From the NCBI GenBank assembly GCA_036925085.1, contig JAUPFP010000011.1, forward strand, positions 372,001 to 436,000: a stretch of 64,000 nucleotides of DNA. Direction: 5' to 3'. This document shows, piece after piece, positions 44,601 to 56,500 of this stretch (positions are counted from its first letter, which is position 1; each line of letters opens with the position of its first letter). The notes beneath the pieces were generated by a model. That model was not told where the DNA came from. It ran no database searches and saw only the letters and a program-made list of their open reading frames with translations. The stretch comes from Brachycybe producta (Eukaryota; Arthropoda; Diplopoda; Playtdesmida; Andrognathidae). Made by a program: the position numbers and the translations under genes.

Positions 44601-45958
44601 TGAACTTAACTTTATACCTAACTGTACTTTTAGTACCCATGTCGCCCAGCAAATCCGATCTTATAGAGGAAACTTCTTCGTCTGTTTCTTTGTATCTGAA
44701 CACGTGGAAAAACAACGGCTGTCCGATTCATTACTACGTTGTAGAATACGCTCCCAAGAGTTCGAACGAGTGGACTCTCGTGTCTAGTTCAGTAAAACCG
44801 GAACAACGTCGACTGGTGATTCCAAACTTAAAATCGGGAACATGGTACGGTCTCCGAATGACGGCTCACAATAGTGCGGGATCGTCGATAGCCAAGTACC
44901 TTTTTGCCACCCTCACAATGTCAGGAGGTGTACATAGACACATATAACTTTGTAATTGATTTTATTGTTGCTTAAAGAAAGTAGCAGTTGACTGGATTGA
45001 CACAGCTGTGATATGCTCACCATATTTTATGTTATGTAACTTCTTTTCAGCTACAATTTCTCCCGACCTTCAGAATGATGCTCCTTTTGATAAAGTCGAC
45101 AGTCTCATGGCTCAACTTAACTTTTATCTCATCGTGCCGATCATTTGCACAGCCGTCATTCTACTTGCCATTCTGGGTGTCGCTTGTATGTGTGTCAAGC
45201 TGAAACAATCGGATGAAAGACAACGTGCAGGTAGGCTTGCATAATTTAATAATCGTTTATAAATTATAATATTTTTGTTTCTTCAAAAAGTGACGCAGAG
45301 GTTGTCGGCTGCCGCCTATGAGTTGAGGAGAGGAGATAGCATTGAAAGTTTCAACTACACGCAGCGTGGAAGTATGGGCCGTCCTTCTAGTACAGTCAAG
45401 CACGGTCAGTTCAGTTATTCAACTTTTTTTAATGTAGCACTATTAAATTGATTCATTTTTGTACTTTTTGAAGCTTCGAGCGACATCACACCTTATGCCA
45501 CATTACAACTAAATCATCAGCATCATGGACAGATGAGTACATTGGGCCGTCAGTGTGTTGGTCAGTTTGTGGTCTCCTTAATTAGTGTTTGTATGAACTC
45601 TAATACTGTTTTAAATGAAACGTAGCTCCTCCTCTGCCTCCACCACGATTTGAAGGATTTCCGCACGAAGAACTTCATATGGTGAATCCAACATTGTTCC
45701 CACCTGCAGCGAAGTAAACGCTTGATATGTCTGTAATTTTAATGAGTATTAAGTCTGATGTTATTTAGTTTTCTAAGTGGCAGCAATGGTCAAATGGTTG
45801 AGACTACATTCGTTTTTCCAAATCAAATGGTGGAAAGTCCATCTTCAGCTCTTAATTCCGTTCCTCCTGGATATCAGAACGACTTAATGGTTTGTAATTG
45901 TTCCTAAACTATTTTTGCGTAGAATTTGATATTTTGATTTTCTTTATGCTAGAAATGA
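32648..45958 (+). CDS. Dscam: Dscam-family receptor, gene C (complete)
   Basis: The complete gene starts with MVLVPLVLVLALCAITK, a signal peptide cut before the Ig1 exon. The predicted mRNA with one Ig7 exon has 34 coding exons totalling 5337 nt, an exact multiple of three, giving 1778 residues. The membrane helix falls at about residues 1606-1629. With all five Ig7 exons included it would be about 2167 residues. Gene C is closest to D: the FN4 intron is short (61 nt), the FN5 intron is nearly identical, and 5' flanks and Ig8 are shared. The Ig6-Ig7 intron holds a mariner-like element and the Ig8 intron a 1.36 kb hAT element. No lesion was found, so it is expected to be a functional homophilic adhesion receptor. 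Confidence 0.93.
36083..36628. mobile_element. Mariner-like palindromic MITE in the Ig6-Ig7 intron of gene C
   Basis: The left end is CAGTGTCCCAAAAATGTATA preceded by TA; the right end is the inverted form, ending ttgtgtatacaattttagg. Arms are imperfect inverted repeats. It sits in the intron directly upstream of the alternative Ig7 exons. The right limit is approximate. Confidence 0.65.
36743..38355 (+). CDS. Dscam: Gene C Ig7 exon array
   Basis: Exons are 36743-37030, 37068-37358, 37406-37693, 37727-38023 and 38065-38355. Gaps are 37, 47, 33 and 41 nt. Exon 4 is 297 nt, one codon longer than in A and B. The acceptor of the first exon lies in a possible hairpin (CAATTGG 36707-36713 with CCAATTG 36727-36733). 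Confidence 0.9.
38699..41391 (+). CDS. Dscam: Gene C exons for Ig8-Ig9
   Basis: Exons are 38699-38818, 40782-40958, 41040-41184 and 41243-41391. Ig8 reads LHCKVRGFPQP and YYCEASNG. Its first exon ends tatctt|gtaag, giving Tyr at the join where A has Gly. The 1963-nt Ig8 intron is expanded by the hAT insertion. Confidence 0.87.
39464..39506. repeat. Hairpin inside the hAT element
   Basis: Nested inverted repeats: outer CTAGGGC/GCCCTAG and inner GTACACCT/AGGTGTAC around a 4-nt loop. Confidence 0.75.
39577..39959. mobile_element. PIF/Harbinger-like MITE nested in the hAT element
   Basis: Ends GGGTTGGTTTATACTCC and GGAGTATAAACCTACCC are inverted repeats with one mismatch and are flanked on both sides by TAA, the 3-bp target duplication typical of PIF/Harbinger. 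The inside is non-coding as far as can be seen, with repeated agcttc/gaagct motifs. Confidence 0.7.
41467..43154 (+). CDS. Dscam: Gene C exons for FNIII 1-4
   Basis: Exons are 41467-41598, 41663-41830, 41905-41975, 42037-42280, 42337-42483, 42576-42731, 42800-42936 and 42998-43154. FN4 carries STLSGDSLP, where A, B and D read STLAGDGLP. The FN3 donor gtgggtaagg and the first 45 nt of its intron are conserved with all other genes. Confidence 0.88.
43225..44927 (+). CDS. Dscam: Gene C exons for Ig10, FNIII 5 and FNIII 6
   Basis: Exons are 43225-43339, 43404-43558, 43629-43727, 44386-44571 and 44634-44927. The 496 nt following FN5 exon 1 are colinear and nearly identical to gene D. FN6 is open, with serine codons where B has TAG. 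Confidence 0.88.
45051..45958 (+). CDS. Dscam: Gene C membrane helix and cytoplasmic tail exons
   Basis: Exons are 45051-45230, 45291-45404, 45474-45560, 45626-45713, 45769-45889 and 45953-45958. The exon before the membrane starts SPDLQN where A, B and D read SPELQG. Alternative short tail: retention after 45713 gives TAA directly. The polyadenylation signal aataaa is at 46228-46233. Confidence 0.88.
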
Positions 45959-46502
45959 AGTGGAATGATTTCTTACAGGATTCTTTCTGAACATGGTACG
46001 TTCTGAATTCTTGTTTATTATTATTAATTTTAAGATTGTTATTTTTTTTTTCTAAACTACAGAACCATCTCTTCTGACCAGTTCTTTCTGTTTTATAGTT
46101 GTCTTTAATGTTTTGAATGTTTTTAGGATAGGCTACCATCTTTTTCCAAATTATGATACAAATAATGTTTTAATGTGTAGTGTAATTTTATGGCATTTAC
46201 TATTTAATGTGTAGTGTTTTGTGAACTAATAAAATTTTCGAAGTGTCGCATCAAATTTATTTTTTTTTAATTAATTTTTTTTATTAATCATCATTGATAT
46301 TTAATTTTATCGCAATCGAAAACATGTGCACCCAATAACAACACAACCAAAACTTACGAGAATTAAGTATAAAACAGTTAACAGTTATTTCAACTAACTT
46401 TCATATCAAATGTGGATGTTTTGTGTTTTGTATACCATTGTATAACAAACAAGAAAACATTAAAATATTTTACGAACTTCAAGGGTAAGTAATACTCTTA
46501 AG

Positions 46503-46713
46503 GGGATTTTCTTGTTATATGCTCTTATATTTTAAAACTGAGTTCTATTTCACTATTTTTTTTTCATTTAAATATTTTGCAATGACTGTAGTTTATGTAT
46601 GCGTTTTCTGTGTGACTCATAGTCTGGTCTTTAAGTGATTTGATTGTAAAATAATTTTTTTTTATAAATGTTTAATCGATATTATGAAAACTGAATAATT
46701 GGTGAGAGGAGGA
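46503..46713 (+). repeat. 211-bp tandem duplication upstream of gene D, copy 1
   Basis: It begins gggattttcttgttatatgc and ends ttggtgagaggagg. It is repeated immediately in the same direction, with both poly-T runs of equal length. Confidence 0.9.
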
Positions 46714-46924
46714 GGGATTTTCTTGTTATATGCTCTTATATTTTAAAACTGAGTTCTATTTCACTATTTTTTTTTCATTTAAATATTTTGCAATGACTGT
46801 AGTTTATGTATGCGTTTTCTGTGTGACTCATAGTCTGGTCTTTAAGTGATTTGATTGTAAAATAATTTTTTTTTATAAATGTTTAATCGATATTATGAAA
46901 ACTGAATAATTGGTGAGAGGAGGA
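46714..46924 (+). repeat. 211-bp tandem duplication upstream of gene D, copy 2
   Basis: Identical by eye to 46503-46713. Its end overlaps the start of the conserved upstream block, so the tattatgaaaact motif is present twice before gene D. Gene C has a single copy of this stretch. Confidence 0.9.
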
Positions 46925-47003
46925 GAAATTGACTTAGTAAGCAGCATAAAGCAGACGATCCTTTTTTTTGGGATTAGTCCACACTATCCCTAACTGTGGG
47001 GAT
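46888..47003 (+). promoter_or_regulatory. Conserved upstream block of gene D
   Basis: Counterpart of 32345-32460, with gcagacgatcc and tagtccacactat. The distance to the ATG is close to that in B and C. Confidence 0.5.
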
Positions 47004-47175
47004 TTTAAACCTGTTTTATTCCCATTGTCAATCTCAGTATCTTGACTCCTGTCCTGTCAAGGCTGTCATTGTGTTCATTTGAAGTTTTTAACAGTATCCC
47101 AGCGATTTCATATTGAATTTTTCTTAAAAGAATAATAATTTCTGCAGTGCTTAAATTTATTCTGCATCTGTCAGG

Positions 47176-50100
47176 ATGGTTTTAGTGCCACTTGTGTTAG
47201 TGTTGGCCCTTTGTGCCATCACAAAAGGTGAGGAACTGTCAATTTATAAATAATACCAAACAATCCATAATTAATTTTAATTGTGTTTCAGGTGTTGAGG
47301 TTCAGTCTGGACCTAAGTTTGTTAAGGACCCACCTGCTAAAGTTGAGTTCGTGAACACCAGAGGAGCTCAAGTGGATTGTTCGGCCTCTGGTAATCCTTT
47401 GCCCACCGTTAACTGGACACTCATTGATGGAAGCGAAGTGGTTGATGTCCGTGGTTTGCGTGAGGTCACCAAGTCTGGAAGTCTCGTGTTCCGTTCCTTC
47501 AAAGCCGAGAACTTTCGCCCCGACGTTCATTCTGCCATTTATCGTTGTGTTGCTTCTAACGTTGCCGGTGTTATTCACAGCAGAGACGTCATTGTGCACG
47601 GTGGTAAGTTGCACGTTTATTTTTTAGCTGTTTCAGTTTATTTGAATGGGTGGTTTGAAAGTCGTTCTTCAGAGTCATGAAGTTCTCGTCTATGACTCGT
47701 ATGCTATTGATGGTAACACCGCCGTTTTCAAATGCCACATACCGACTGTTCTTAAGGACTACGTGACAGTCAAGGCTTGGATAAAAAATGACAATTTGCT
47801 AATTCGTCCGTCGCTTGAAGAAGGTGCACTCGAAGAGGAATAATCTCCTAGTCATCGTTAGTATTCATTGCTATTGTTTTTTCAGTTTTGAATGGGAAAT
47901 ATGCCGTCTTGCCGTCTGGAGAATTACACATTCGAAACGTCACTCTAGGAGAATCCGGGTCACGATACAAGTGCAAAACGTCCCATCGCTTAACCGAAGA
48001 GACGCAGATTAGTTCGGCCGATGGACAGTTGTATGTAACTGGTAAGAAATATTCCAGCATTTTTCATAATTGCATGTTTATATTTTAAATGATATTGTTT
48101 TTATGCATTTTTAGAATCCCGTGGTTTAATTGCACCAAAGATAATTGAAAGTGACGATTCAATTTCGTTTGCTGTTGGACAGACTGTTGTTCTTGCATGT
48201 GCATCGCAAGGAAGTCCTCTGCCCACAGTTAAGTCAGTGAAACGTTTATCATACATTCATAATCCACTACCTCTTTTTGTGCACCAAATGTTTAAGAAAA
48301 TATCATTATAGTTATCTTTTAGATTTTTTAATTTTTCCGTTTATGGTACCTTATTTTCGTCAAAATTCGTGATTAATTAAGTTAGTAAATAAATTTCTCT
48401 TGTTAAGTTAAAATTAGTTGACCACTGTAATTAGTGGTGGATTCTACAAGTGAATTATTTGCGGAAGGGATGATACGGCAAAGAAGAGAACCTGGTTTAA
48501 GGGGCTTCTATTCCAAAACATGTATACACACTTTGGTTATTAATTAAGAGTTACAATAAACATTAGATATGACAGCATTATATGATTTGTTTAAATGATG
48601 TATAATCTCAAGTTTTCAAAATATTATTCATTACCATCAAGGCATTGCTGACATCGATGAGAAACTGATTTGCAAGATCAATTAACGTATCTCTTGTAAT
48701 TGTGCAGCAATTCCCTTAGATGTCTTGCCATAATTGTAGAAGCGGGAAGAAGTCAGTTTCTTACCGATTTTAGCAATGCTTTGATGAGAATGGACTATAT
48801 TTTGAACACTTGAGATACTGCATCATTTGAACGTAAACATGAAATACTGTTACATCTGTTCTTTATTGTAACATTTACTCTTAATTATAAGAATATAAAT
48901 TAATTTTCAGAAGAAAAAAACATGACCGTTACTAACAAGCAAAGTGTGTATATACGGCACATTTTTTGGACATTGTAGTAAAAAAATATTAATATGCCTT
49001 AATTTATTTTAACAGTTTACATTTTATTAATTTTTTTTTTATAATTTACTGGAATTAAGATGTTTTATGAACAGTTGATTTTTGAACATTGGTTATTCTG
49101 CGTTTTAATTAACAATCAGTTATAATTAATTATTAACACAATTTTTTTATATTTTACAGCTTATTTATTCTTTAATAACTTTCTGGTATTAATTATTTGG
49201 CACTGTTTTAAAGAAATAAAGTTTTATTTCATTTTAATCGTTTAATTAAAAACGTCACGTGAATTTTCTTCGTAGGTGGTACAAAAAAGGTTCTGGTAAT
49301 GACATGATTGAAGTTACTTTCAATAGTCGTATTGTGAAGACTGAAAGTGCGATTGTTATCAAAAGTATTGTTTCCTCTGACAAAGGAATTTACACGTGTG
49401 AAGCGACGAGTGATTTGGGAAAAGAAGTCTTAGAAATCACCTTGGATGTTACTGGTATAAATTGCTGTTTTTTTAATTTCAGTATTGTATTTTTTGTAAT
49501 CATTGTTTATGTCTGCAAAAAATAGAGCCGATGTCGATAAATATTACACCTTCTATTCGAAGCTCTAAACTCAATGAGGAAGTTGTTTTTGATTGCAACA
49601 CATCTGGAAGCAATTCTTTAAGTTGGTTACACAACGGTGTTCCAGTGAAGGATGTTGCTGGCAACAGTCTAGTGATTGGAAGTGTTAAAATGTCCGATCG
49701 TGGAATGTATCAGTGTTTTGTTAAGAATGAATCTGGTTATGTGATGCAGTCCACTTCCGAACTCATGCTTTCAGGTTAGATATTGGTGTTTGTATGTCAT
49801 ATTCTTAATTGTATTGTATTGTTTGTTTTTGGTTGTTTATTTATATTGTTTGTTTTAGAAATTTCTCCACAGTTTCTTGAATTTTTTGATGAGGTTGTTG
49901 TCGAACCAAGCAGTTTGGTTACTCTCAAGTGCACGGCAACTGGAATTCCTCTTCCGGTAATTTCCTGGACTATCGATGGAATGCAACTGAACAGTAGCTC
50001 AAAAGTGGACATTACGTCTGCTGTGGATCGTGATGGAAAAGTAGTTAGTACATTAAAGTTAATGTCAACTGTTGTTGAAGATGGTGGTGTCTACAGTTGC

Positions 50101-50588
50101 ATTGCTTCTAGTTCCTCTGGACGTTTGGTTCATTCCTCGAGGGTCAACATTTATGGTATGCTTACTTATACTGGTAATTGAGTTAGATGCTTCTTAAAAC
50201 CAGGTGTTTTGTTTAAGGTGCTTTGGGAAGTCGTGTTGTTTCTGACGTTTTTGCAGTTTCTGGTCACAGTTTGCAAATGAATTGCCCCGTTTATGGCTAT
50301 CCAATTGCAACCGTTCTTTGGGAAAAAGGTATGTGATAAGCTGTATAAGATGGTATAAGATATCATTTCGTTGTTATCTATGCACCTGTTCGGTTTTAAT
50401 GTTTTTATTGTTTAAACTATTTCGAGATGATAGCCCATTGCTTCTAAGTCGAATGCTTAAATATTTTCGCAACGGAACTCTGATTGCTGCATATGTTGAC
50501 AAGAAAACTGATTCTGGAGCATACAAATGCATAGCAAAAGGTGAAAATGGACAGGAGGTGGATGCCAAAGTGAATGTTATTATAATGG
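47176..50588 (+). CDS. Dscam: Gene D signal peptide and Ig1-Ig6 exons
   Basis: Exons are 47176-47227, 47292-47603, 47662-47823, 47886-48041, 48115-48232, 49276-49454, 49526-49774, 49859-50155, 50218-50328 and 50427-50588. The donor after 47823 is gtgcac, as in gene A. The Ig6 second-exon acceptor is ttcgag, a non-consensus G before AG. Confidence 0.9.
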
Positions 50589-53500
50589 GTAATACAATAA
50601 ACTTAATGCAATTTTTGTGTTTAAAACATTTTAGTTCATGCTCATAAATTGTAGGGTGGTTCTAATAGCAATTATAGTTTTTCTAAGTTATGCATCTCAC
50701 CCCTTTTAAAATGTTTTCTTACATAGAAAATATTTACATTGTTGTAGCCTCCAAGGTTTCCTCGTTTTTAACATTATTTTGGCGTACATGTATTTTGTAC
50801 ATCTTTGGTTGATCTTCTTTTGATAATTTTTAATATTATCACTATTTTCACTACTGTACCGTGGGGGAGTTTAAGTTTTCAAAATTAAGAACCACCCTAC
50901 TTTACATAAATAAATATCTTTGCAATAATTTTATTTAGGTGGAGCTTAGAAAAGTGAAAGAAATGCTGTGTGGCACAAGTAAAACGTTTTTTATTTAATG
51001 GTGACTCGCGATTATCTCAAAAGCTATAATTGTTACACTAGTCGTGTACTTGTTAACAAGTTGTATATTTATTGAATCATGGTGTAGATACAATTTGGCT
51101 CTCAGTAGAGGTGGTACGATCTATTGGCTGCACTCAGCCCTATAGGCAAAGTTTTTATTTCAGCTATCTCTGTATTATTTATGTTGAGGTCATCAAATAG
51201 AAAAGTTAGTGAAATTTGAAAATGATGTTAAAAAGTCGTTGTCTGATGCTGAAGCAACAAAGAGAAAGCATTTTCAGTTTTGATGTCTGTGTTGATATTA
51301 TAACTTAATAATTATTAAAAAAATAACATGATCACAAGTATATTTTAAACAGCAACAAAAACAATAATCAAAAGTAACGTGAAGTATTCGTGAAACAACT
51401 TATTTTATACCACATTTTCAGTATTCAATAACTATTTTACTTTTGACTAATATTTTTCAACCAATATTTAACAACTACAATAAATGTTAAATGTGTAGCT
51501 GTAATAGTTGGAGATATTCATCATTAAATAAGAGATGGTTTACATGCGCCACTTTGTATTTTTTTAGTTTTACATTTCAGAAAAAAATATTTAATTATCA
51601 TAAAAGAGTAAAAGTAATTTCATAATGATATTTTTTGAAAAAAAAAAAACATTTGTGACAATTTGAAATTTTATTTTCACGCCTAAAATTGCCCTTACAG
51701 TTGCTCCCAAAATTGTACCGTTTGAGTTTCAAGATGAACTTTTACGAGAGGGGATGAGAGCCAGACTACAATGTGTAGTTAGTGATGGGGATTTACCCCT
51801 GACAGTGTCTTGGCTTAAGGATGGATTGCCCCTCTCGTCATCGCTGGGGGTTCTGGTGCGTGTTCTGGATGAATATTCCAGCATTCTAACGATTAACAAC
51901 ATAACCCCCAGCCACAACGGGAAATACACCTGCGTGGCCTCAAACAGGGCTGCCTCAGTGACACATACAGCGGAATTATCTGTCAATGGTAAACCGTGCT
52001 TTATCTTTAAACTTCATTTTTTCAGTTCCTCCAAAAATTATCCCGTTTGCGTTTCTGGATGACCAGTTTTACAAAGGAATGCGAGCTCACGTAACTTGTG
52101 CGATCAGTCAGGGCGATTTGCCAGTCACTTTTAAGTGGCTGAAGGATGGCACCATGCTTACCTCCTCTGAGTTAGGAGTGTCGAATCGCAAATATGATGA
52201 ACAGACTGAATCGTTAAGCATTGACAATGTGAACTCTCAGCATTCTGGCAACTACAGTTGTGTTGTTAGCAACAGGGCGGGGACAACAAGTTGGACTGCC
52301 GAACTACTTGTTCGCGGTAATCATTCACACTTGGGTTATTTTATTTCATCGTTTTTGTTGCAGTGGGCCCCAAAATAGTTCCCTTTCTATTCGGGGCCAT
52401 TTATTATGAAGGGTCTGCAGCCAGAGTGATGTGTGGCTTGCAAGAAGGAGACGCCCCAATCCAGTTCTCATGGCTTCGAGATGGTGTCCTTTTATTCGGT
52501 GGCGATTCTACCATCTCGGTCCATGAGGTGGATGGCCTGTCGAGCATTCTTTCTTTTGAGACCCTCACTGCTGATCATGCCGGCACCTACACTTGCGTCG
52601 CCAAGAATAGGGCGGGCATCGACCGGCATGATGCAACTTTAACAGTGAACGGTAATTCTAAGTGATCGTATTTGCATGTTTCAGTAGCGCCGAAGATCGT
52701 ACCGTTTTCGTTCCAAGGAGAACATGTGTTTGAGGGAGCTCTTGCACGCCTCACTTGCGTGGTTTACCAGGGTGACCTACCTTTAACCATCAGCTGGTTG
52801 AAAGATGACATTCCCATTCCCTCTTCCTTCCCGTCTATGGGCACACAAGTTCGTAACGTTGACACTTATACAAGCATACTGACCATCGACCACGTTAAAG
52901 TTGATCACGGTGGCAACTATAGTTGTGTGGCCAAGAACCAGGCAGCTTCTGCAAGCCACACCACAGTCCTGATTGTTAATGGTAGGAGCCTCCGCTTGAA
53001 CCATGTTATCCTCTTGTGTTTCAGTTCCCCCAAAAGTGGTGCCGTTCTCGTTCCAAGACGAGCACTTAGCCGAGGGTCAGCTGGCCAGAGTGTCTTGCGT
53101 TGTGAGCCGTGGGGATTTGCCATTGCGAATTGTTTGGGAGAAAGACGGCGTTGAAATTTCACCGCAATTTTTGGGAGTTCAGATTAAGTCGTTTGATGAA
53201 CACTCGAGTATTCTTTCTATTACAAGTGTTATTTCCGAACACAATGGAGTCTACACTTGTATTGCTAGCAATGGGGCAGGATCAGCCAGACACTCAGCCC
53301 AGCTGACTGTCAATGGTAATTAAAAATTAGCTAGGTGGTTTTTTGGCAGTCTCATTGTAATACATTGACATTGTATTGTCTCAGTTTAATTTCATTGGTT
53401 GATTTTTAAGTGTATGACGTCGCTCAATTACGTTTGAGAAGGAGATTCACATACTGTACATTCATACGGTTTAGTCGTTATGGAAAACGTGACGTCAAAA

Positions 53501-56500
53501 TTATATCACTTTATTTTGTAAAAATACAAAATAACGTAAACACTATTTATAAATTGGAAATTTAATACAATGATAAATTCTTACGTTTGACTGTATTTTA
53601 AGTGCCCCATTTTAATTGGCGCCCTTAGGTTATTGCCTACATGTGCCTGTTCGCAGATCAGGATATTCGTTACATGGAATGCCTTGAAAAATGCTGCTGA
53701 CCATCTGACCCTTTCTTGACCGCATGAAAGTGGGACTATTTTCTTACATCAAGACTAATATATTATATACTATAATATTCCTATTTGCCAATATTTTTTT
53801 TTGTTTTTGTGTTAATTAAATTATGTAAAAATTAAAAGTATTCATTTTAAATCTAAATACTATGATGTGGCCATATGAATTGTCGTCCGTAATTTACCTA
53901 TTAAGTATGCATGCTCTTGTTTATGCAGTCAAACATTTGTTAATTTTATAATGTGATTGCCAAGATATTACACCTAAGTTTATTTATTTTATGATAAATT
54001 GTATATGAATTTAACATTATTTTATAGTTCCGCCACAATGGATTGTTCAACCTGAAGATGTTTCAGTCCTAAAAGGAAGTAATGCCATGATACATTGCAA
54101 GGTTCGAGGGTTTCCTCAGCCACAGATAACTTGGATGAGGGTCTCTGGTAATTAACAAATAATAAGTCTTGTTTTCAATTCAATCTTGTTTTCACCTGGT
54201 ATTTTGTAATAATATCGAGTATTTATAATAAATTTTAATTTTTTAAAGATAGTTTAACAGATCAAATATACACACCATTAAGTACTGGGCCAGGAATTCA
54301 TTTGTATCCTAATGGATCGCTCTATTTTACGAATACTAACGATGGTAATGCAGGATATTATTATTGTGAAGCTTCTAATGGAATCGGAAAGGGATTAACT
54401 CGACAAGTGCAGATAAAGATACAGGGTGGATAATAGTAGACTTTAATACTTATCAATTATATGTTTAATCTTGTTTCATTATGTGTTTAGCACCGCCTGT
54501 TTTCAAGACCGGGTTAATAGATCAAACCGTTTTACATGGGAAAGAAGTTCAAATGCAATGTCTAGTTCAAGGAGATTTTCCCCTTATGATTGTGTGGTAC
54601 AGAGATGGTAAAATCTTACAAAGTGGACAATCAAGGTACAGTTACAGTATAGCATCACTTTAGGATATGGTGTAACATGCTGGAGGGAGACCTGGGTTGG
54701 TCGTCAATCTTTTTAGACTACTTTTTTTTTTAAAAAAAATGTGCAAACAGTAAGAAAAAAATTGAGTCATGACTCGCAAAGTGTCACGTGTGCCAACCAA
54801 TTCCGAGTGTGGGGCAGATTGGCACGAACTATTGTGTAAGTTGGCACTTGGTAGAGATCTGCATATAATATCTAAAAGAATTGATTAAAGGAAATGCTAA
54901 GCTTTATTAAACAAATGAGTACAACTTATACAACATGTATTATTCTGAATAAGTAGAGTATTCAGACTCACAGTTTTGACAGGTGCAGTGAAGGGTTCTA
55001 TCTATACATTCCAAATGTGTCCACGTATGATATGGCATGCATTGAAATTATTTTTCTTTAAGATGACTGTTTGAGAAAGTTTTCATACAGACTAGGCAAA
55101 AGTGTTAATGTCAGTCATCATCTTAGTGGATATGATATGTTGATCTCATATTCTTTTTTATGCATTTTTGTTTTCGTTTTAATTTTATGAAACAAGACGT
55201 CATTTAGCGATTGCAGTACTTGTTTTTTGGGGATATTTTTTGTCATTGCTTTTCTTGATGTTCATTTTTCTAATTTTACTGATAGTATAGCTGAGGATTT
55301 TTTCCTACTGTTGATCGCTGTGGTTTTTTTATTCAGCCCGCTTTAGGTAATAATCAAACCGCTTCAGGTAATAGAGCTAGGATTTTGCCTACATGGCATG
55401 TCGTTGCATCATTTAACAAATCTTATGGACTCCTTCATGTTAAACATTATTCGTAACCAGTAGAAGGATAATATGGATTAGAAATAACCAATTTAACTGT
55501 GTACCATCCTGTCCACTAAAAATGTGTCAACCAACCCAAATGCTATGTTTTGACTTAATTATTTATTTAATTCATGAAAATCATCAGTAATACATATTAA
55601 CTCTAAACAACATAATTTATTAATTTCTGACAGTATCAAATTTATTTACCATAGTTGGTCGTAATATTTCAAAACTATGCTGGCACCATTTTAGCAATAC
55701 ACAACATCTTTGACTTTGAATGTGGTGAAATCGATCAATAACTTTAGTAGTTCTTATGTCGGTACCAACCTACCCCTGTTGCCAACCAAACCCGGTCTCC
55801 TCTACTCAATAATAAGATTTACCGACTTTGCAATCTTCACGCTACGTTACAGATTGGCAATAGTTACGAAAAATACAACTTTGGGCTCTCTTTCATTGCT
55901 GACAATCACTAAAGTTGCTAGAGAGGATAGTGCAAACTACGAATGTGCTGCTGAAAACGTTTATGGAACAAACCGATCTTCTGGAATATTAAAAGTTGTC
56001 GGTATGTTGTGTTAGGTTTGAAATACAATCAAATGTCCAAATAAATTTGTATTTAAAAGAACCACCAAATGCACCTCAAGAATTGAAAGCAGCCATAATT
56101 GGGAGCAGAACAATGGAATTGACTTGGACAGCTTCGTATGATGGCAACGATGCAATTAAGAAGTACATTATTCAGTACAAGTTAGAATCTGGTAATTTGA
56201 GTGCTTACTTTCAGGAGGTCATTGATAATTTGTATTAAAAAAATTTTCATCTTAGATTCGTGGCTGAAAGCAATTATGATGGAGACTGTAAACGGATTAC
56301 CCACAAATAGCATTGTTAGCCAACTTCAACCTGCAACCAATTACATGTTTCGCGTGTTCGCAGAGAATTCCCAAGGACGTAGTTTACCCAGTCAGAGTAT
56401 TCATGTTGCGACTGATGATGATGGTCACTATTACATATAAGTTAGTGGTTGCTCCTCATTGCCACGTTTTAAATTCTTAGTTCACTTTTGACTGTAGTTC

